Below, one piece after another: positions 13,425-25,101 of a DNA stretch of 64,000 bases; within the stretch, counting starts at the first letter, position 1, and the number at the start of each line of letters is the position of its first letter. The notes beneath the pieces were generated by a model that saw only the letters and a program-made list of their open reading frames with translations, ran no database searches and was not told the DNA's origin. Source of the DNA: Sweltsa coloradensis (taxonomy: Eukaryota; Arthropoda; Insecta; Plecoptera; Chloroperlidae); assembly GCA_024449915.1 (NCBI GenBank), contig JAMZAV010000163.1:434001-498000 (forward strand), in the 5' to 3' direction. Position numbers and translations under genes: made by a program.

Positions 13425-13745
13425 TAATATCCCCCCAAAATACAAAAATTTGTAAAAAAAAAAAAAAAACGGCAGCCAAGCTCTCCTTCCAAAGTCTTCG
13501 GCTGTGAATGCTGTGAGATATAGAAGTTGAGCCAAGCATTTCATTCTTTCTCCCTAGTTTCGCATTGAAAAGAAGTAAGATCATTTCACCTGTTGACGAG
13601 CGCCAAGCCAACCATTTTCGTGGTAAAAAAAGTAAAAATTTTAAACTCAAAATCATAAAAAATTACTTGGCCGTTGACTTTTGTGTCCTCGTACCAAATT
13701 CAATAGCCAAGTATTTTTTTTACGATTTTTAGTTTAAAATAATCA
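13425..13745. repeat. Dispersed repeat P, copy 1
   Basis: It has a poly-A run then CGGCAGCCAAGCTCTCCTT, TCGGCTGTGAATGCTGTGAG, CTCCCTAGTTTCGCATTGAA and GACGAGCGCCAAGCCAACCA. The same ~220 bp block occurs at 45762-46010 and inverted at 46090-46345. The right part (13670-13745) partly inverts the TTGGC/CAAGTA segment. No coding content; class unknown. Confidence 0.8.
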
Positions 13746-13910
13746 CATTCAACACAATGAAGTAAAAAGGGTAGATCCCTAGCAAAACATAAATGAAAAC
13801 AAAAATATGAAAAGTTCATTAATATCCAAAAAAACTTTAAATAATTGGTGATGTATGTAATATACACAAGTGACACGATGCTTCATCTTGTGACATAATA
13901 TGACAGCTGG

Positions 13911-15203
13911 ATCTGTGCCATAGGTGCCGACTTCTTAAAATCTCAGGGGGGTTAAAAAAATCACTCGTTGCATAAAAAACTGAAGACTTTAAGTTTGGTT
14001 TTGATTAATAATGTCAGATAAGCTTCTTTTTCCTGGTGCCCAAAATTACAGGACGATTTTTAGGACGATGTTTTGGGTTAGAACGGAAAAATTTCGATTA
14101 GCCTAGACCTGCTGCATTATTCTTCTTCCCCCCCCCCCCCCCCAATCCACTTTAGAGTTTGGATACATAGCATTGGGGTCAAAAATTACGGACCGTTTTT
14201 TTAGAGCAGAAAATTCACTATTCTAGTCCAAATATATTATACCGTATTTTCCTCAAAAGTAGACAATTATACCTAGCCCTGACAGCCTTGGGGACCAAAG
14301 TTACTGTCAGATTATTTTGAAATTGTGTGAAAGAATGGACAATTTTTATATATTTAAGTTCCAATTTGCATCTTTTTTGTTCACCCGCAAAATTCCGCAA
14401 ATATTTAAATTCGTACTTATTTTGGGCAGCTTTGGGCCCAAAGTTTACGTGAGATAAAATGATTTCATGTGACAGATCAGGCAATTACTAATAAGTCCAC
14501 GAAAGGTAATTGACTATCACAATTTGCACTGTTCTTTGGTTTATTAACAAAATTTTGTTCGTTTCATCATTTTGACAGCCCTGTGGCCCAAAATAAACAT
14601 CACAATTTCTAAAGATGGTGTTTTTATGAAAGAGCGAGAAATTTCCAGTAAACCTACCCTACCGTATACCAAAGAAAAACTCTTATCTCAATTTGCACTC
14701 TTCTTCTGTTTATCTACATAATTTAAACTTTTCCCAACTTTGGACAGTCCAAAGTTACTGTCCGATTTTTTCAAAGTGGTGTTTTAGTGAAAAAGCTGAA
14801 AATTTCCTAGTCCAGTTTCACGTACACCGTTCTTCTGAGTTCTGCTTGTTCTAGAAATTGTGAGTTTTCAATACTTTGGGAAGCACTACCGCCCAAAGTT
14901 TTTACCATCAATTTTGTAAAGAATAGTTTTAAATGAAGAGCGAAAAAATTTCTCATTTTTCCACTAAAGAAAAAAATAGTATCACAGTTTGCACTATTCT
15001 ACCACAACATCGAGCCCTCACTAAAATGCACTGATTTCATTCAGGAAATTATGTCCGAATGACTCAATAGAAATATTGTCAGCAGATGTTAAATAAATAA
15101 TCAAGTATAAATTTTAGTAAATATTACAATATCGGGAGTGGGCTTGAGGACGCTTCTCCCCCCCCCCCCCTTCCCCCCTGTAGTCGGCGCCTATGATCTG
15201 TAT
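13911..15203. mobile_element. hAT-like non-autonomous DNA transposon with internal tandem repeats
   Basis: The ends are CATAGGTGCCGACTTC (13919) and GTAGTCGGCGCCTATG (ending 15195), inverse complements with three mismatches. They are followed inward by G-rich or C-rich runs. Flanking octamers ATCTGTGC (13911-13918) and ATCTGTAT (15196-15203) match at six of eight positions, fitting the 8 bp target duplications of hAT elements. Inside, five or six degenerate units of about 115-165 bp each carry CCCAAAGTT followed by a run of T (about 14176, 14290, 14433, 14583, 14746, 14890). No transposase frame is present, so it would need help in trans. Confidence 0.65.
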
Positions 15204-15865
15204 TATGACTGCCACATCATAAACATCATAATAGGGAAATCGGCAATAGGTTCTTGACTTAATTACTGGAGTATTCTCGAAGAAAATTCGCAAGTGAAGC
15301 TTCACTCTTCATGAACCAACCTCCAATATCTCACAGTTCATCTTTACATGAAATCATGTATTATAGCCTAGGTCCTAGATGTATATGTTTTGTGAGAAGA
15401 GCGAGAAAAACATGGCCCTTGGTTGGTCACCCTTGCCGCAAGCAAATACAGAAGTTCAGGTGTTAATTATTTTCATTAAAGCGACGATAGTGATCTGACT
15501 TGAAATCTCCAGACTTGGATACGGAAAACTGTGTATTATTTGCGAATTACTTTTGACATCTTGCGACTATTGTTGAAAACAACCAAACCAAGCTGGCGAT
15601 TCTAGGAGGACCTTGGTTAGTGCTAACACCTTCAGAAAACCGACAATGATGTTTATTATTCCTACGGGTGCTCAATCTTAAGAACTGTTCAATTATGAAT
15701 TCGTTCCTTAGTCAATACACCTCTGTATCTTTCCTGGAAAACAATGAGATAAGCGTCTATTTCCGTACGCTATTTTAGGGAGATATTCTACGGAAGCACC
15801 CACTGCAATAAAATACCCACATTTGTGTTGTTGAGTAAAGCTGTTTGTTTCGGAGTCAGATCGCA
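15204..15865. other. Unassigned spacer
   Basis: No recognised feature between the hAT-like element and the LINE fragment at 15866. Confidence 0.4.
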
Positions 15866-16005
15866 GTAAGGTGGTGGCTAGACCTGTCCTGGAGTATGGG
15901 GCGGCGGCATGAGATAGGTTTTGGAGGTAGAGAAGGTCCAACGTAGGGCGGCGAGAAGGGTTACGGGGAAGGTTAGTCGGTGGCGGTGGGAGGAGGATGA
16001 TAAGG
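15866..16005 (+). pseudogene. LINE reverse transcriptase C-terminal fragment
   Basis: The plus strand reads ARPVLEYGAAA and, after a stop and frameshift, VEKVQRRAARRVTGK. Both match the conserved region after the RT core of CR1/L2/Rex-type LINEs, where a 'vRPvLEY...W' block is followed by 'iEkvQRRAaRfv'. Only about 45 residues remain and the reading frame is broken. It stops where the tail repeat of the opposite-strand LINE starts (16011), so that LINE probably landed in or beside it. Confidence 0.65.
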
Positions 16006-16495
16006 GGAATATATTGATATTGATATTGATATTGATATTTATTGGCTTAAAGGCGTGCTACATAGGGCTATGGAGCCCCTTTAATTGTAGCCAACCTCTA
16101 TAATATACATACATAGTACATAGTATGGTTACATATGAAATATACAATTTGATATTATAAGTTATGCGTAAGAGTATACTAAATCTAATACAAATATTAA
16201 CTCCATGCCAGTACTTAATTATATATTATATTCTTATACTAATAGTGATTCTAAAACCAGAATTATCAACATTATCACTTAACTGCTAAAACTAATGCAA
16301 ATATTTACAGTGAAACAATGTTTATTTTATACCGAAGCATAATGTTAATTAGGAATAATATTAGGAATAAAAATAGTAATAATTAGTCTTAAAATAAAAT
16401 ACCTGTTACTAATTTATAAATAGAGCGTACATATTCTGACTCTAGTACTGTGATAACTGATAATATGTTTGAAGGATACCCTTTTTGTTGGTTTG

Positions 16496-17124
16496 TTATT
16501 GGTAAGTAGAAAGTAGAGTATGGTGGATTTTACTCCTGAGCATGGTGGCTGAATTTTTGGAATAGGTTTGCAGTAGATATTTGTTCCAGAGGCGGCTTGC
16601 TGTTATGATAAATGATTTGTTGCATTTCACCGTACGATGTTTTGGTATTTGAAGTGTGTTAGCTGTGTGTCTGTTTGTGCGATTATGGATACTCTCCATA
16701 CGATTGAAGGACTTGTAGAGGTAATGGGGGCATTGCGACTTCATTATTTTTTAAATAAGTATGACAATTGATAGGGTACGCCTATCAACGAGTTTTAGCC
16801 ACTTGAGTTTAAAATAATATGGTGTGATATGCTCGTCGCGTCTCACATCAGCAATGAATCGGACACATGCATTTTGTACTCGCTGTAATTTAATGTTTAG
16901 TGTAACTGATAAATCATTATAGACTACGGATGCATAGTCTATAATGGGAAATATAAGAGACTGAATGACAACTTTACGTACTGAGAAGGGGAGAAACGGA
17001 CAATTTCGTTTCAGTTGGTGCATACTTGATATGACTTTCCTTGTTAATTTGTTTACATGAGGAGTCCAAGAGAGTGTTTCGTCTACTTCGAGTCCTAGGT
17101 TGTTAACTGATTGCTGATAGGGTA
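16496..17124 (-). pseudogene. Decayed C-terminal part of the same LINE polymerase
   Basis: In a different frame from the 751-residue part, the minus strand continues with LGLEVDETLSWTPHV and KLQRVQNACVRF, then an in-frame stop near 16751, then SRLWNKYLLQ to a stop at 16496. These are the usual post-RT blocks of CR1/Jockey elements (an 'iDYas..vy' block, 'LqrvQNaaVRfi', and a terminal 'RLWN.l'). One frameshift near 17130 and one internal stop separate it from a full-length protein, so this copy is probably dead. Confidence 0.85.
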
Positions 17125-19380
17125 CTATATAGTATTGTTTATTGTGATCGGAGGAAGTAGTGCTTTATCTAATTTGCTAAGTAGCTTTTTATAACCAAGT
17201 AATATTAGCTGCGTTTTCGATACATTGAGAGTCAAGTTGTGGTCATTTGCATAAGTTACTAAGTTAGATATGTCACTGTTTGTGCGGTCAATGGCGAGTA
17301 GAGCATCCCGAGATAAAAAGTGAATATACACTTGTAAGTCATCTGCATACATATGGTGGTTAGAATGTTCAAAGTTGATAGATATGTCGTTGATATATAT
17401 TGAGAACATTAGAGGCCCAAGGACTGATCCTTGAGGGACGCCGATTGATATTGAGACCCAAGTGGAGGCACTGTTGTCATAGACAACTTGTTGACACCGA
17501 TTGGATAGATAAGAAGCGAACCAGGAAATTGCTGCATCCGCCACGCCAATATTGGCAAGTTTAGCAAGGAGCAACTCGTGATGCACGCAATCAAATGCCT
17601 TGCTGAAGTCAAACAATGTTAAGAGAGTCATTTCTTTCCTGTCCATTGCAAAGCGAATGTCATCGGTGACTTTAATTAATGCTGTAGTGGTATTATACCC
17701 CTTTCTGAAACCAGATTGGAAACTACTCAAAACGTTATATTTGGAGAGATAGGCTTGAAGCTGTTCGTGGACAATTTTTTCAAGAATTTTACTTAGCACG
17801 CAGAGGAGGCTTATGGGTCTGAAATCACTGCATGATGTGGGTTTTGACATTTTTGGGATGGGTTTAACTTGTGCCATTTTCCACTGCGTTGGAAAAACAC
17901 CAGACTGAAGAGAAAAATTAAATATATGCAAGAGCGAAGGTAAAATAATGTATATGCATTTCTGTATTAAAGTAATTGAAATATTGTCGGGGCCCTTGGC
18001 TTTCGATTTGATTTGTTTTGCAGCTTTAATTACATCTTTTGGGTAGACGTGTGAAAAGTGAAATGCTTCACGATCAGGTCGAGGTTGTGACTTATATCGG
18101 TTGATTACATGATTGATTCTATCTGGATCCGTGACTCTAGCAATGGACGTAAAGTGAACGTTTAGAGCTTCGGCCGTTACTGACACATCAGGTGTTAGTG
18201 TACTTTGCTTTCCAATGCCTAAAGATCTTATGGCTTTCCAAAGGGTAGAAGGGGATTTCGAAGTGTTAAATAAATTGTGTGTGTACTTAATTTTTGCGTT
18301 TCGGATGGCTTGCTTTGTTTTATTACGAAGTACACGAAAAATCTCAAAATCGTCACCGTTTTTAGTTTTTATATGGCGTCTCCTAGCAGAGTCTCGGTCA
18401 TTTATAAGCCGTTTAATGTCCAGAGTCATCCACGGTGCTGGTGGATGCTTAGCTCGTACTGTTTTAAGGGGAGCATGTTTGTCATACAGTCCAGTGAGTA
18501 ACGAAGAGAAAGTATCTACCTTTTCGTCAATATCCCTGATTACTGCGATTTCATGCCACTTTGTTTCATGAGCATCCGCAAAAAATGCATCCGAGTCAAA
18601 TTTAGAAAAGTCCCTGTATGTTATTAACTTAGGTGTGTATTTAGGAGTGTTTAGAGAAAAAACAGCGTAAATGAGGTCGTGGTTTGAAAACCCTGAAGCA
18701 GGACACTGCCCGAACGTTTGAAGAAGACTGTGACAATTTGAGGCTATAACGTCTAGATTACTTTCTGACGTTGCAGTGTGAAATGTGTTGTTGTATGGAA
18801 TACGAGTGAGGTTACACATGTTCAGTACATCACTGATATTTTCACTTTCAAATGCATTGGAGCCGAAACGAGCGTTCATATCTCCAGCTACGATGACGTA
18901 TTTATAATTAAACAAATGACTATACATGTCATTAACAAACAGATCCATAAAACCTATTTTTGGAGCTCTGTATATACATGAAAAAAGCAACCTAGTACTA
19001 AGGAAAGATATATCCAATATAAGATACTCGGGGGTAAAATCATACATGTGGTCAGCGTTTCGGGGAGCGCAGGGCAGTATTTTACATTTTAAACCTTCTC
19101 TTACATAAACAGCTACTCCACCTCCTCGTTTCACATTACGGTCTTTTCTGTAAACAGAGTAGCCGGGCAGCTCAATACCAGAGTCAGGTATAGAAGATTT
19201 CAGAAAAGTCTCACTTATTGCTATAATGTCAAATTTGAAATCTCCAAACAAGTTATGAAATTCAGAAAAATGGTCCGAGTCGACTAATGATTGTGCATTG
19301 ATATGTGCAATCTTGAGGCTCGCAGAGTATTGTTTGGAAATATTACATAGAACATTATATGTGGAAGCATCATCTCTCAT
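17125..19380 (-). CDS. Endonuclease-reverse transcriptase, 751 residues before a frameshift
   Basis: This is the replication enzyme of the LINE: it nicks target DNA and copies the element RNA at the nick. Residues ~20-245 form the APE-like (EEP) endonuclease: AHINAQS near 25-31, catalytic Glu in ISET (55-58), GDMN at 166-169 and SNHD at 232-235, where the family usually has SDH. Residues ~455-690 are the reverse transcriptase: GPD (463), FRPISL (520), LFDFSKAFD (589-597, motif A aspartates), GVPQGSVLGP (647-656) and YADD (678-681). The ATG at 19380 follows an A-run and is the first Met in the frame. The frame stops at NNTI just before homology continues in another frame, so this is the intact 5' three quarters of a once longer protein. 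It is the longest open frame in the window, which suggests a fairly recent insertion. Confidence 0.9.
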   Translation of the reverse strand: MRDDASTYNVLCNISKQYSASLKIAHINAQSLVDSDHFSEFHNLFGDFKFDIIAISETFLKSSIPDSGIELPGYSVYRKDRNVKRGGGVAVYVREGLKCKILPCAPRNADHMYDFTPEYLILDISFLSTRLLFSCIYRAPKIGFMDLFVNDMYSHLFNYKYVIVAGDMNARFGSNAFESENISDVLNMCNLTRIPYNNTFHTATSESNLDVIASNCHSLLQTFGQCPASGFSNHDLIYAVFSLNTPKYTPKLITYRDFSKFDSDAFFADAHETKWHEIAVIRDIDEKVDTFSSLLTGLYDKHAPLKTVRAKHPPAPWMTLDIKRLINDRDSARRRHIKTKNGDDFEIFRVLRNKTKQAIRNAKIKYTHNLFNTSKSPSTLWKAIRSLGIGKQSTLTPDVSVTAEALNVHFTSIARVTDPDRINHVINRYKSQPRPDREAFHFSHVYPKDVIKAAKQIKSKAKGPDNISITLIQKCIYIILPSLLHIFNFSLQSGVFPTQWKMAQVKPIPKMSKPTSCSDFRPISLLCVLSKILEKIVHEQLQAYLSKYNVLSSFQSGFRKGYNTTTALIKVTDDIRFAMDRKEMTLLTLFDFSKAFDCVHHELLLAKLANIGVADAAISWFASYLSNRCQQVVYDNSASTWVSISIGVPQGSVLGPLMFSIYINDISINFEHSNHHMYADDLQVYIHFLSRDALLAIDRTNSDISNLVTYANDHNLTLNVSKTQLILLGYKKLLSKLDKALLPPITINNTI

Positions 19381-19517
19381 TTTTTTTTTTTAACTAAACT
19401 TATTAGTGCAGGCAAGTCACTAAGTGAAAAACAAAAACAAAAACTAGAAAAACAATGAAAAAATATATAGAGTGCAAACAATTTTTAAATCAAGGTTAAA
19501 TTAACGTATAGGCCTAA
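19381..19517. other. A-rich LINE leader and junction to C2
   Basis: On the minus strand this is A-rich sequence upstream of the LINE start. It includes TAGGCCTA just before C2. No promoter element can be named. Confidence 0.3.
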
Positions 19518-19929
19518 CACACATAACAAAAACTTGTAGAAATACAGCCAAACCTTACACACTCAAAAGAAATGAGATCTTAAAAAAGGGCCAAGCTCAT
19601 CTGCCCTTCCACATTTGCGCATTCTTAATTCATAAACGTACAGTGTCCCATAACAGCATCCTCGAAAAGCTTGGCAAAATAGAATTTGCGATTATTAATT
19701 TAAACGTAATAGTTCAACCAAGTTCTTTTTTCTAATTAATTTAAACGTTATAAAAATGCAAATTTTATTTTGCCAAGCTTTTCGAGGATGCTGTTATGGG
19801 ACACTGTACGTTTATGAATTAAGAATGCGCAAATGTGGAAGGGCAGATGAGCTTGGCCCTTTTTTAAGATCTCATTTCTTTTGAGTGTGTAAGGTTTGGC
19901 TGTATTTCTACAAGTTTTTGTTATGTGTG
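19518..19929. repeat. Long palindrome at the inner end of C2
   Basis: It is the same palindrome as at 2358-2766, with arms of about 170 bp around a ~68 bp spacer. Confidence 0.9.
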
Positions 19930-21418
19930 TGATCTCATTACTTTTTCAAGTTCCATTGTAAAATTATTTGTTGAAATATAATAATTTTATCAAAGTTGAT
20001 TTAATTTCTATGGTATTAGCAATAACAATAGACAATATGATGTAAAATATCTAGACCCGGATTCATGTACATCCTGGTATAGGTGATATAACCATGGTAT
20101 AACGACGGTAAAAGGACTGGACCCCAATTCTTGAGTTCGTGGGAGATGAGTTTGAAAACGCAATTTGAAAACGAAGTCGTTTTCGTTTTCGAAGAAATTG
20201 GTATTCTTGAACGGTATCGTAGAAAACGTCATGGGTTGTGAGTTGAAAGAGTATTGCTGTTATTCACGTGGGGTACGGTTCACGAAATCCAGACACTTTA
20301 AAAAGATTTGCGTACCAAAGAGCTCGAAAACGTTCTATATTTATTCTAGATGGCAGTGCCTTCATAAACGCGGGCCAATCGAAAGACGAGTTGCATGAAA
20401 TGATTTGATTGTTGCAATTATGTAAACAAACAGATGAGCACGCTAATATTCGACACCTCGCTTTGACATTGTGTGTAGCAGCAAGCTGACTTTGATCATG
20501 ACTATAAATATGGCTAAAAAGAAAAGAATATGTGTATTATTTCCGAACATTTTTGTAAATCCTAGGTGGACAATCATACTATTGGTTATCTGAATTAGGC
20601 TTTTAGTAATCAAAACTAGTTATTTGTGCGGGAAGTTTGTCAGAACAATTGGTTGTGCTGGTCTAGGGTTGGCTAGGCTTGTCAAACATGTAATGTAAGT
20701 ATTTATTTATCTAGTCCTTTAGCCTAATGGAACTTTAGACCTACACTGTTGTATTATAAATAATTTTCTACATCTGGGCCTAGGCCAGGGACGGTTCCTG
20801 ATTTGTTTTATGAGAGTATAATGACACCTTTTCTCGTTCCACACAAAGAAGAAAATTTTTTAATGTCCGCCATTTGTTTACGTATCGCACTTTCCCGCCT
20901 AACTCTGCTTGTACCGTCAACAAGTGTCAAGTAACTATGGTTACTTGTTGATTGTATGCCAAGTGTTTAAGGCTTATTTTAAAACCTTTATTTGGAAGCC
21001 TTCCAACAAACTTTTTAACTTTTTTTTCAAAAGAGACTATATTTCTATAACCTTAATGTCCATGTAAAAGATGAACATTGTAGTCCCACCCGTCTGGTCA
21101 GAATCGCGGGCCGACGTATTAGATGTTAGCAGTAGTAGGCAGTAGTAGGCAGTAGTAGGCAGTAGCTAACATCCTTAAAGTGATTTTGAGCATGTTTCAA
21201 GCCATTTTTTCACCAAGAAGGAATAATCGTACCCCAATAAAATTTGGCATGTGTTGTCAGGTACCTAAATCCCCTCGATTGTGATAGTTTTCAAGTTCAC
21301 ATCACGTTACATGACGGCTGGGTAACACCTCGAAATCACCCCAACTCTGCTTGGTGTATAAGGTGCTTGAGTGTGTAGCGCACCGCGGCTTGGCTGCGGC
21401 GCCCTAACGGGCACCTAG
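19518..21418 (+). mobile_element. Element C2: 1.9 kb non-autonomous element, inverted copy of C1
   Basis: It aligns in inverse orientation with 1077-2766 over both ends. The left palindrome has arms 19518-19689 and 19758-19929. The right end has TTGAGTGTGTAGCG, the GCCC-TAAC-GGGC hairpin and CTAG at 21415-21418. Internal differences are a ~400 bp stretch at about 20110-20520 absent from C1 and a different stretch at 1930-2170 absent from C2. The hairpin-flanked microsatellite (21121-21172) has ten-base GCAGTAGTAG units here but six-base units in C1. Copies differ at an estimated 10-15% of aligned sites by eye. Confidence 0.5.
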
Positions 21419-22084
21419 ATTCAATAAATTCAATAAATTCTGGATAAGACACAAAAAAAAGAAAAGAAAACGGTACTTGGCCAACGTCCAGAAAGAGTAG
21501 AAACATTTAGGCTGTAAGGGGTTTGTAAATAGTTACGCCAATTATCTATCCGATGGTAAGGTCTAGTGTTCGAGATTGCGCATAGAGAGGGTATATGACA
21601 GTGTCACTGCAATGTTAGGAGAGTTGGGGTGGGAGTCATTAGAGGGAAGAAGAAATTCATGAAAGTTCCAGCGGAAAGTAGTAAGAACGGATCTGGGTCG
21701 GAGTGGTTTCTTGGAAAGTAGAGAGTGGAGTGACTTGTCGGGGATGTTGGGTCTTTGAGGGAATTTAGATCGTGTTTGGGGGAGGGTAGTAATTATAGGT
21801 CTGGGGGGAGTGAGTGGTTGCCACCAGGCGGAAGGGCCCATTTGTAACCATAAAGAATTGTTATGTTATGTTATGTAAATGGATAGACTTTATCCTTATA
21901 CTGTGGTCAGATTTCGAAAATAACGGTATAATTAACCGAATCAATATCGAATCGTATCGTATCGTATCGGCAGGATTTCCTTGTCATCGGTTTGGGTGGA
22001 AGATGGAGTGACCGTTTACCTGGCGAGCGTTCTATTTCATTCGGCTACAAAGGATTGTTTCAATTCTTGTGGTAAACCTGCCCA

Positions 22085-22300
22085 GATGCATGCTCCTCTT
22101 CAGGTGTATAATTATAGGTATATTTCGATAGGAAATTGTGAAGGCTCAATCCCTTGACTTGAGGAAAACCTCGGGGAAAACCTTCAGTCAGGATTGCCGG
22201 TCTCGACGGGATTTGAACCCGCAACGCTCGAGCCAACGCTGTCGGTGTTACATAGGAATATCTCAACGGAGATTTTACGACAAATTGCATCTAACCAACA
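22085..22300 (-). mobile_element. SINE-like segment with a tRNA B-box
   Basis: Minus-strand GCGGGTTCAAATCCCGTC (complement of about 22204-22221) is a T-arm/B-box match. It is followed by a GAGGTTTTCCTCAAG block also seen, in my recollection, downstream of tRNA heads in invertebrate SINEs. The A-box is not clear. It could equally be a tRNA pseudogene. Confidence 0.35.
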
Positions 22301-23827
22301 TTGCCAACTGTCACAAGAAATATTAAAATAATTTGTTCTGAAGAAGATTTTATTTCGAAATAGTCCTTCAGATTTAATTCTAAAATTCATAATATCGTAA
22401 GCGTGTAAAAGTGACATTTAAATAATCAACTAGTATAATTTAATATATCTTATCTAAGTTATTGATAACTTTCATTTTTAATGTTTGCAAAATGTAATTT
22501 TAATTTGGAAACTCTATTAAATGCATTAATGGCCAAGTAAAGTGGTGTGAGTGTACTAGATTTGCTAAAAGCAAATTGCTGTGTAATAATATGGCATCTG
22601 AGACACTATAACTTAGTAGATAACTTAGTTTTAAGATAAATGACAAAAACATTGCATAAAGATAGATGAAAGGCGTAGCATTGTTGCAAGTATGTGGCGC
22701 AATCTCAGTTATTTTTTAAGTTTTTCAACTGTAACAGGTTCAGACATACAAGCTCTGCCAAATAAAACGATTTGCTCAAAAAGGGCATAACCGTGGTTAC
22801 GCCCTTATTCCTCCAAGTGCATCTTTTGTAATTTGAAATTTTCGCTTATGAAGTATTCTCCCCTTCTTCACCCATCCCGGGGAGTGGGTGAGTGATAGTA
22901 CCACAGAAGTGGATTAGTGGAGTTCAGGCAATAGATCTTTGCTCCACCTTCAGCAAAAGGTGGAAATAGTGAAGACAAAAGAACAAACCTTCTTCCTCGC
23001 ACTTTCTCGCTTCGTTCGCTCGAGTGTCCGGTATTCAGTTTCCCTTCGAACTTCTCATCCACAAAACTCATCCAGTTCGACCTAGAGCCTAGAATTAGTT
23101 ATGTAACTCGTTATCGTTAACATATTAATTAAGATGCAACGATCAGGGAAACGTGTGATTGTGTTTCGTACAATGTAACTGAACCCAAGCTCTTGTCAAG
23201 TCAACAAACAAACCGGGCCACTGTGGGAGAGGGAGAGGGGTACTCGCTAGACGTTGAGCATGTTAATTCCCTTATTGGTGGTGGGAGAGTGTTTTTGTGT
23301 CACTGGCGGAGCTTCCGCGTTGTCGAGTGAGGAATGTGTGAGTGAGAGAGTGGGCCTCAAGTTCACGGTCGTCGGTGTTGCTAAGAGTGAGAGTCGCCAG
23401 GTAGTGAGGACACCTTGGTTCACTGACCAATAGGCCTAGACACCAACCAACCAGGGGAAACAGGTTCGGCGAGAGAGAGTGACACCCTCTCGTCGGTGAC
23501 CCGAGGAAGGTGTTACCGTTGCTTGACTCTTGGTTCGTTCGCTCGTCATGCACGGCGCGCTCTCGGTGCGCCCTCAGGCACCCATCTCACCAGGCCAACT
23601 TTTAGTTTCTACGGAATAACGATGAACATCGTAGAAGCAGAATGCGGGGCAGAATGAAAATGGGGTCAGCCTGTAATGCACGCAACAAGAATAAAATGTC
23701 ATGTGAGTGGAGTACGTACGACGTAAGGTTTCTGTACACCCCCCCCCCCTCCAATAGCGACGCGACTTGATTATGAATGGCGTCGGAGTTCTCGGACACG
23801 ACGCAGTCACATAGGTTACGTCCGCCC

Positions 23828-23935
23828 ATCACAACACACTCACGGACACTCACGGACACTCACGGACACTCACAAATACTCACAAACACTCACGGACACA
23901 CACAGACACTCACAGACACTCACAGACACTCGTTG
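23828..23935. repeat. CACTCACGGA decamer array
   Basis: About ten tandem decamers CACTCACGGA with variants CACTCACAGA and CACTCACAAA. Confidence 0.9.
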
Positions 23936-24170
23936 TCATGGTGACCATGGGTGACCTCGAGGACGTCAAACCCGACATTCGAAACTAAGCCTCCCTAGAA
24001 TTATAATCACAATCTATGTCAAAACTTGCAACACAATGAATCAATAGAAATCAGATTCCTTTTATTGGCTAATTTCATACAGTATTACGATTAAAGTTTC
24101 CAAACGCTACGTCATTTCTAGTAATTCACTATAAAACTAGAACTAGAATAATTATTCTGGTAGGCTATGG

Positions 24171-24796
24171 TTGGATGAGCGTAGCGAGCGAAGCGAAGTT
24201 TCCATTTCACTACACTGGAGAAAAAAATCCGGAATGTTTTTTTTCTTACTTTCTTTTTTTTTGCATTTTTGTGTGTGTGTTAGCACGATTCCGGCTAAAC
24301 CGATACTCCAATTGCGATGAAATTTTGTGGAGGCCTTCGAAATTTCTGAACTGACACGTTTTTGAGCGCAATCGCAAATTATTTCTCATGAAAATCACAA
24401 TTTTACGATTTTTTTCGATTTTAAAAAAATTTCTTCGACTTATAACACCTACATGCGTTATCCGATTGTCATGATTTTTTTACAGAACCTTAATTTTATA
24501 AATTAATATATTCGTGTGAAATTTGAGCGCAATCAAATAAATATTTCTCATGATAATCGCAATTGTACGATTTTTTTCGATTTTTAAAATTTCTTCGACC
24601 ACATACATGCTTTATTCGATTGTAATGATTTTTTCACAGAACCTTAATTTTATGAACTTATAATATATTCGTATGAAATTTGAGCGTAATCGAAAAATTA
24701 TTTCTTGTGAAAATCGCAATTTTACGCTTTTTTCGTATTTAAAAAATTACGCTCATCCTACAACGCGCCTGAAGAAGCGTTTGCGAAGCTTCCTAG
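24171..24796 (+). mobile_element. Element A3: complete family A Helentron-like element
   Basis: 626 bp with both ends: TTGGATGAGCGTAGCGAGCG at 24171; GCTCATCC, an AACGCGCC...GCGTTT hairpin and CCTAG at the right, followed by T. Internal ~160 bp units restart at about 24369, 24531 and 24687, each carrying an ATTTCTCATGA-type block and a TTTTACG run. It is the clearest reference copy of family A. Confidence 0.8.
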
Positions 24797-25101
24797 TGTA
24801 AATAAATTGTTAGTTGGAACTTGGTGACACTGTTAAAGAGTATCGAAGATTTGTGAAATTATTATTTCGAGATCATAACTGGTGATATTATTTTCTCTAT
24901 TTGCATGAATATATACATATTTTTTCGAGTTGTTCTTATGATTTCACATAATATATAAACAGTTTGAAACAAAATTTGAAGCCCTTAAGGCTGTGTGTTT
25001 ACCAAAAACCAAATTTAAAAAAATGGATTTTTTGGTTGATGCGTTCTTCCGCTATTGCTACCTTTTTTTACGATTTTGGATGCTAAGTTTTGCAGAAAGT
25101 T

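Larger units (their letters stand above)
16011..19400 (-). mobile_element. APE-type non-LTR retrotransposon (CR1/Jockey-like), nearly complete
   Basis: On the minus strand it has an A-rich leader, a large endonuclease-reverse transcriptase frame, a decayed C-terminal part, a ~450 bp 3' UTR, an AATAAA (complement of 16038-16043) and a terminal hexamer array of ATCAAT (complement, 16011-16038) in place of poly-A. Microsatellite tails of this kind are usual in CR1-group elements. I see no gag-like first ORF, and upstream sequence ends at element C2, so the 5' end may be truncated. I cannot find a clear target duplication. Clade placement is approximate. Confidence 0.85.
21419..24170. other. Mixed region without a recognised gene
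   Basis: Contains a tRNA-like/SINE-like patch (22085-22300), a decamer array (23828-23935), a short ATCGT run (21950-21970) and a GC-richer stretch at 22860-23960 with short unrecognised frames on both strands. No convincing exon or domain is seen. Confidence 0.4.

Noticed and set aside
1077..21418. A single 20 kb Polinton with long TIRs
   Set aside because: No Polinton gene lies between the ends, the inner borders are sharp in both copies, and the ends share the hairpin-CTAG design of short elements.
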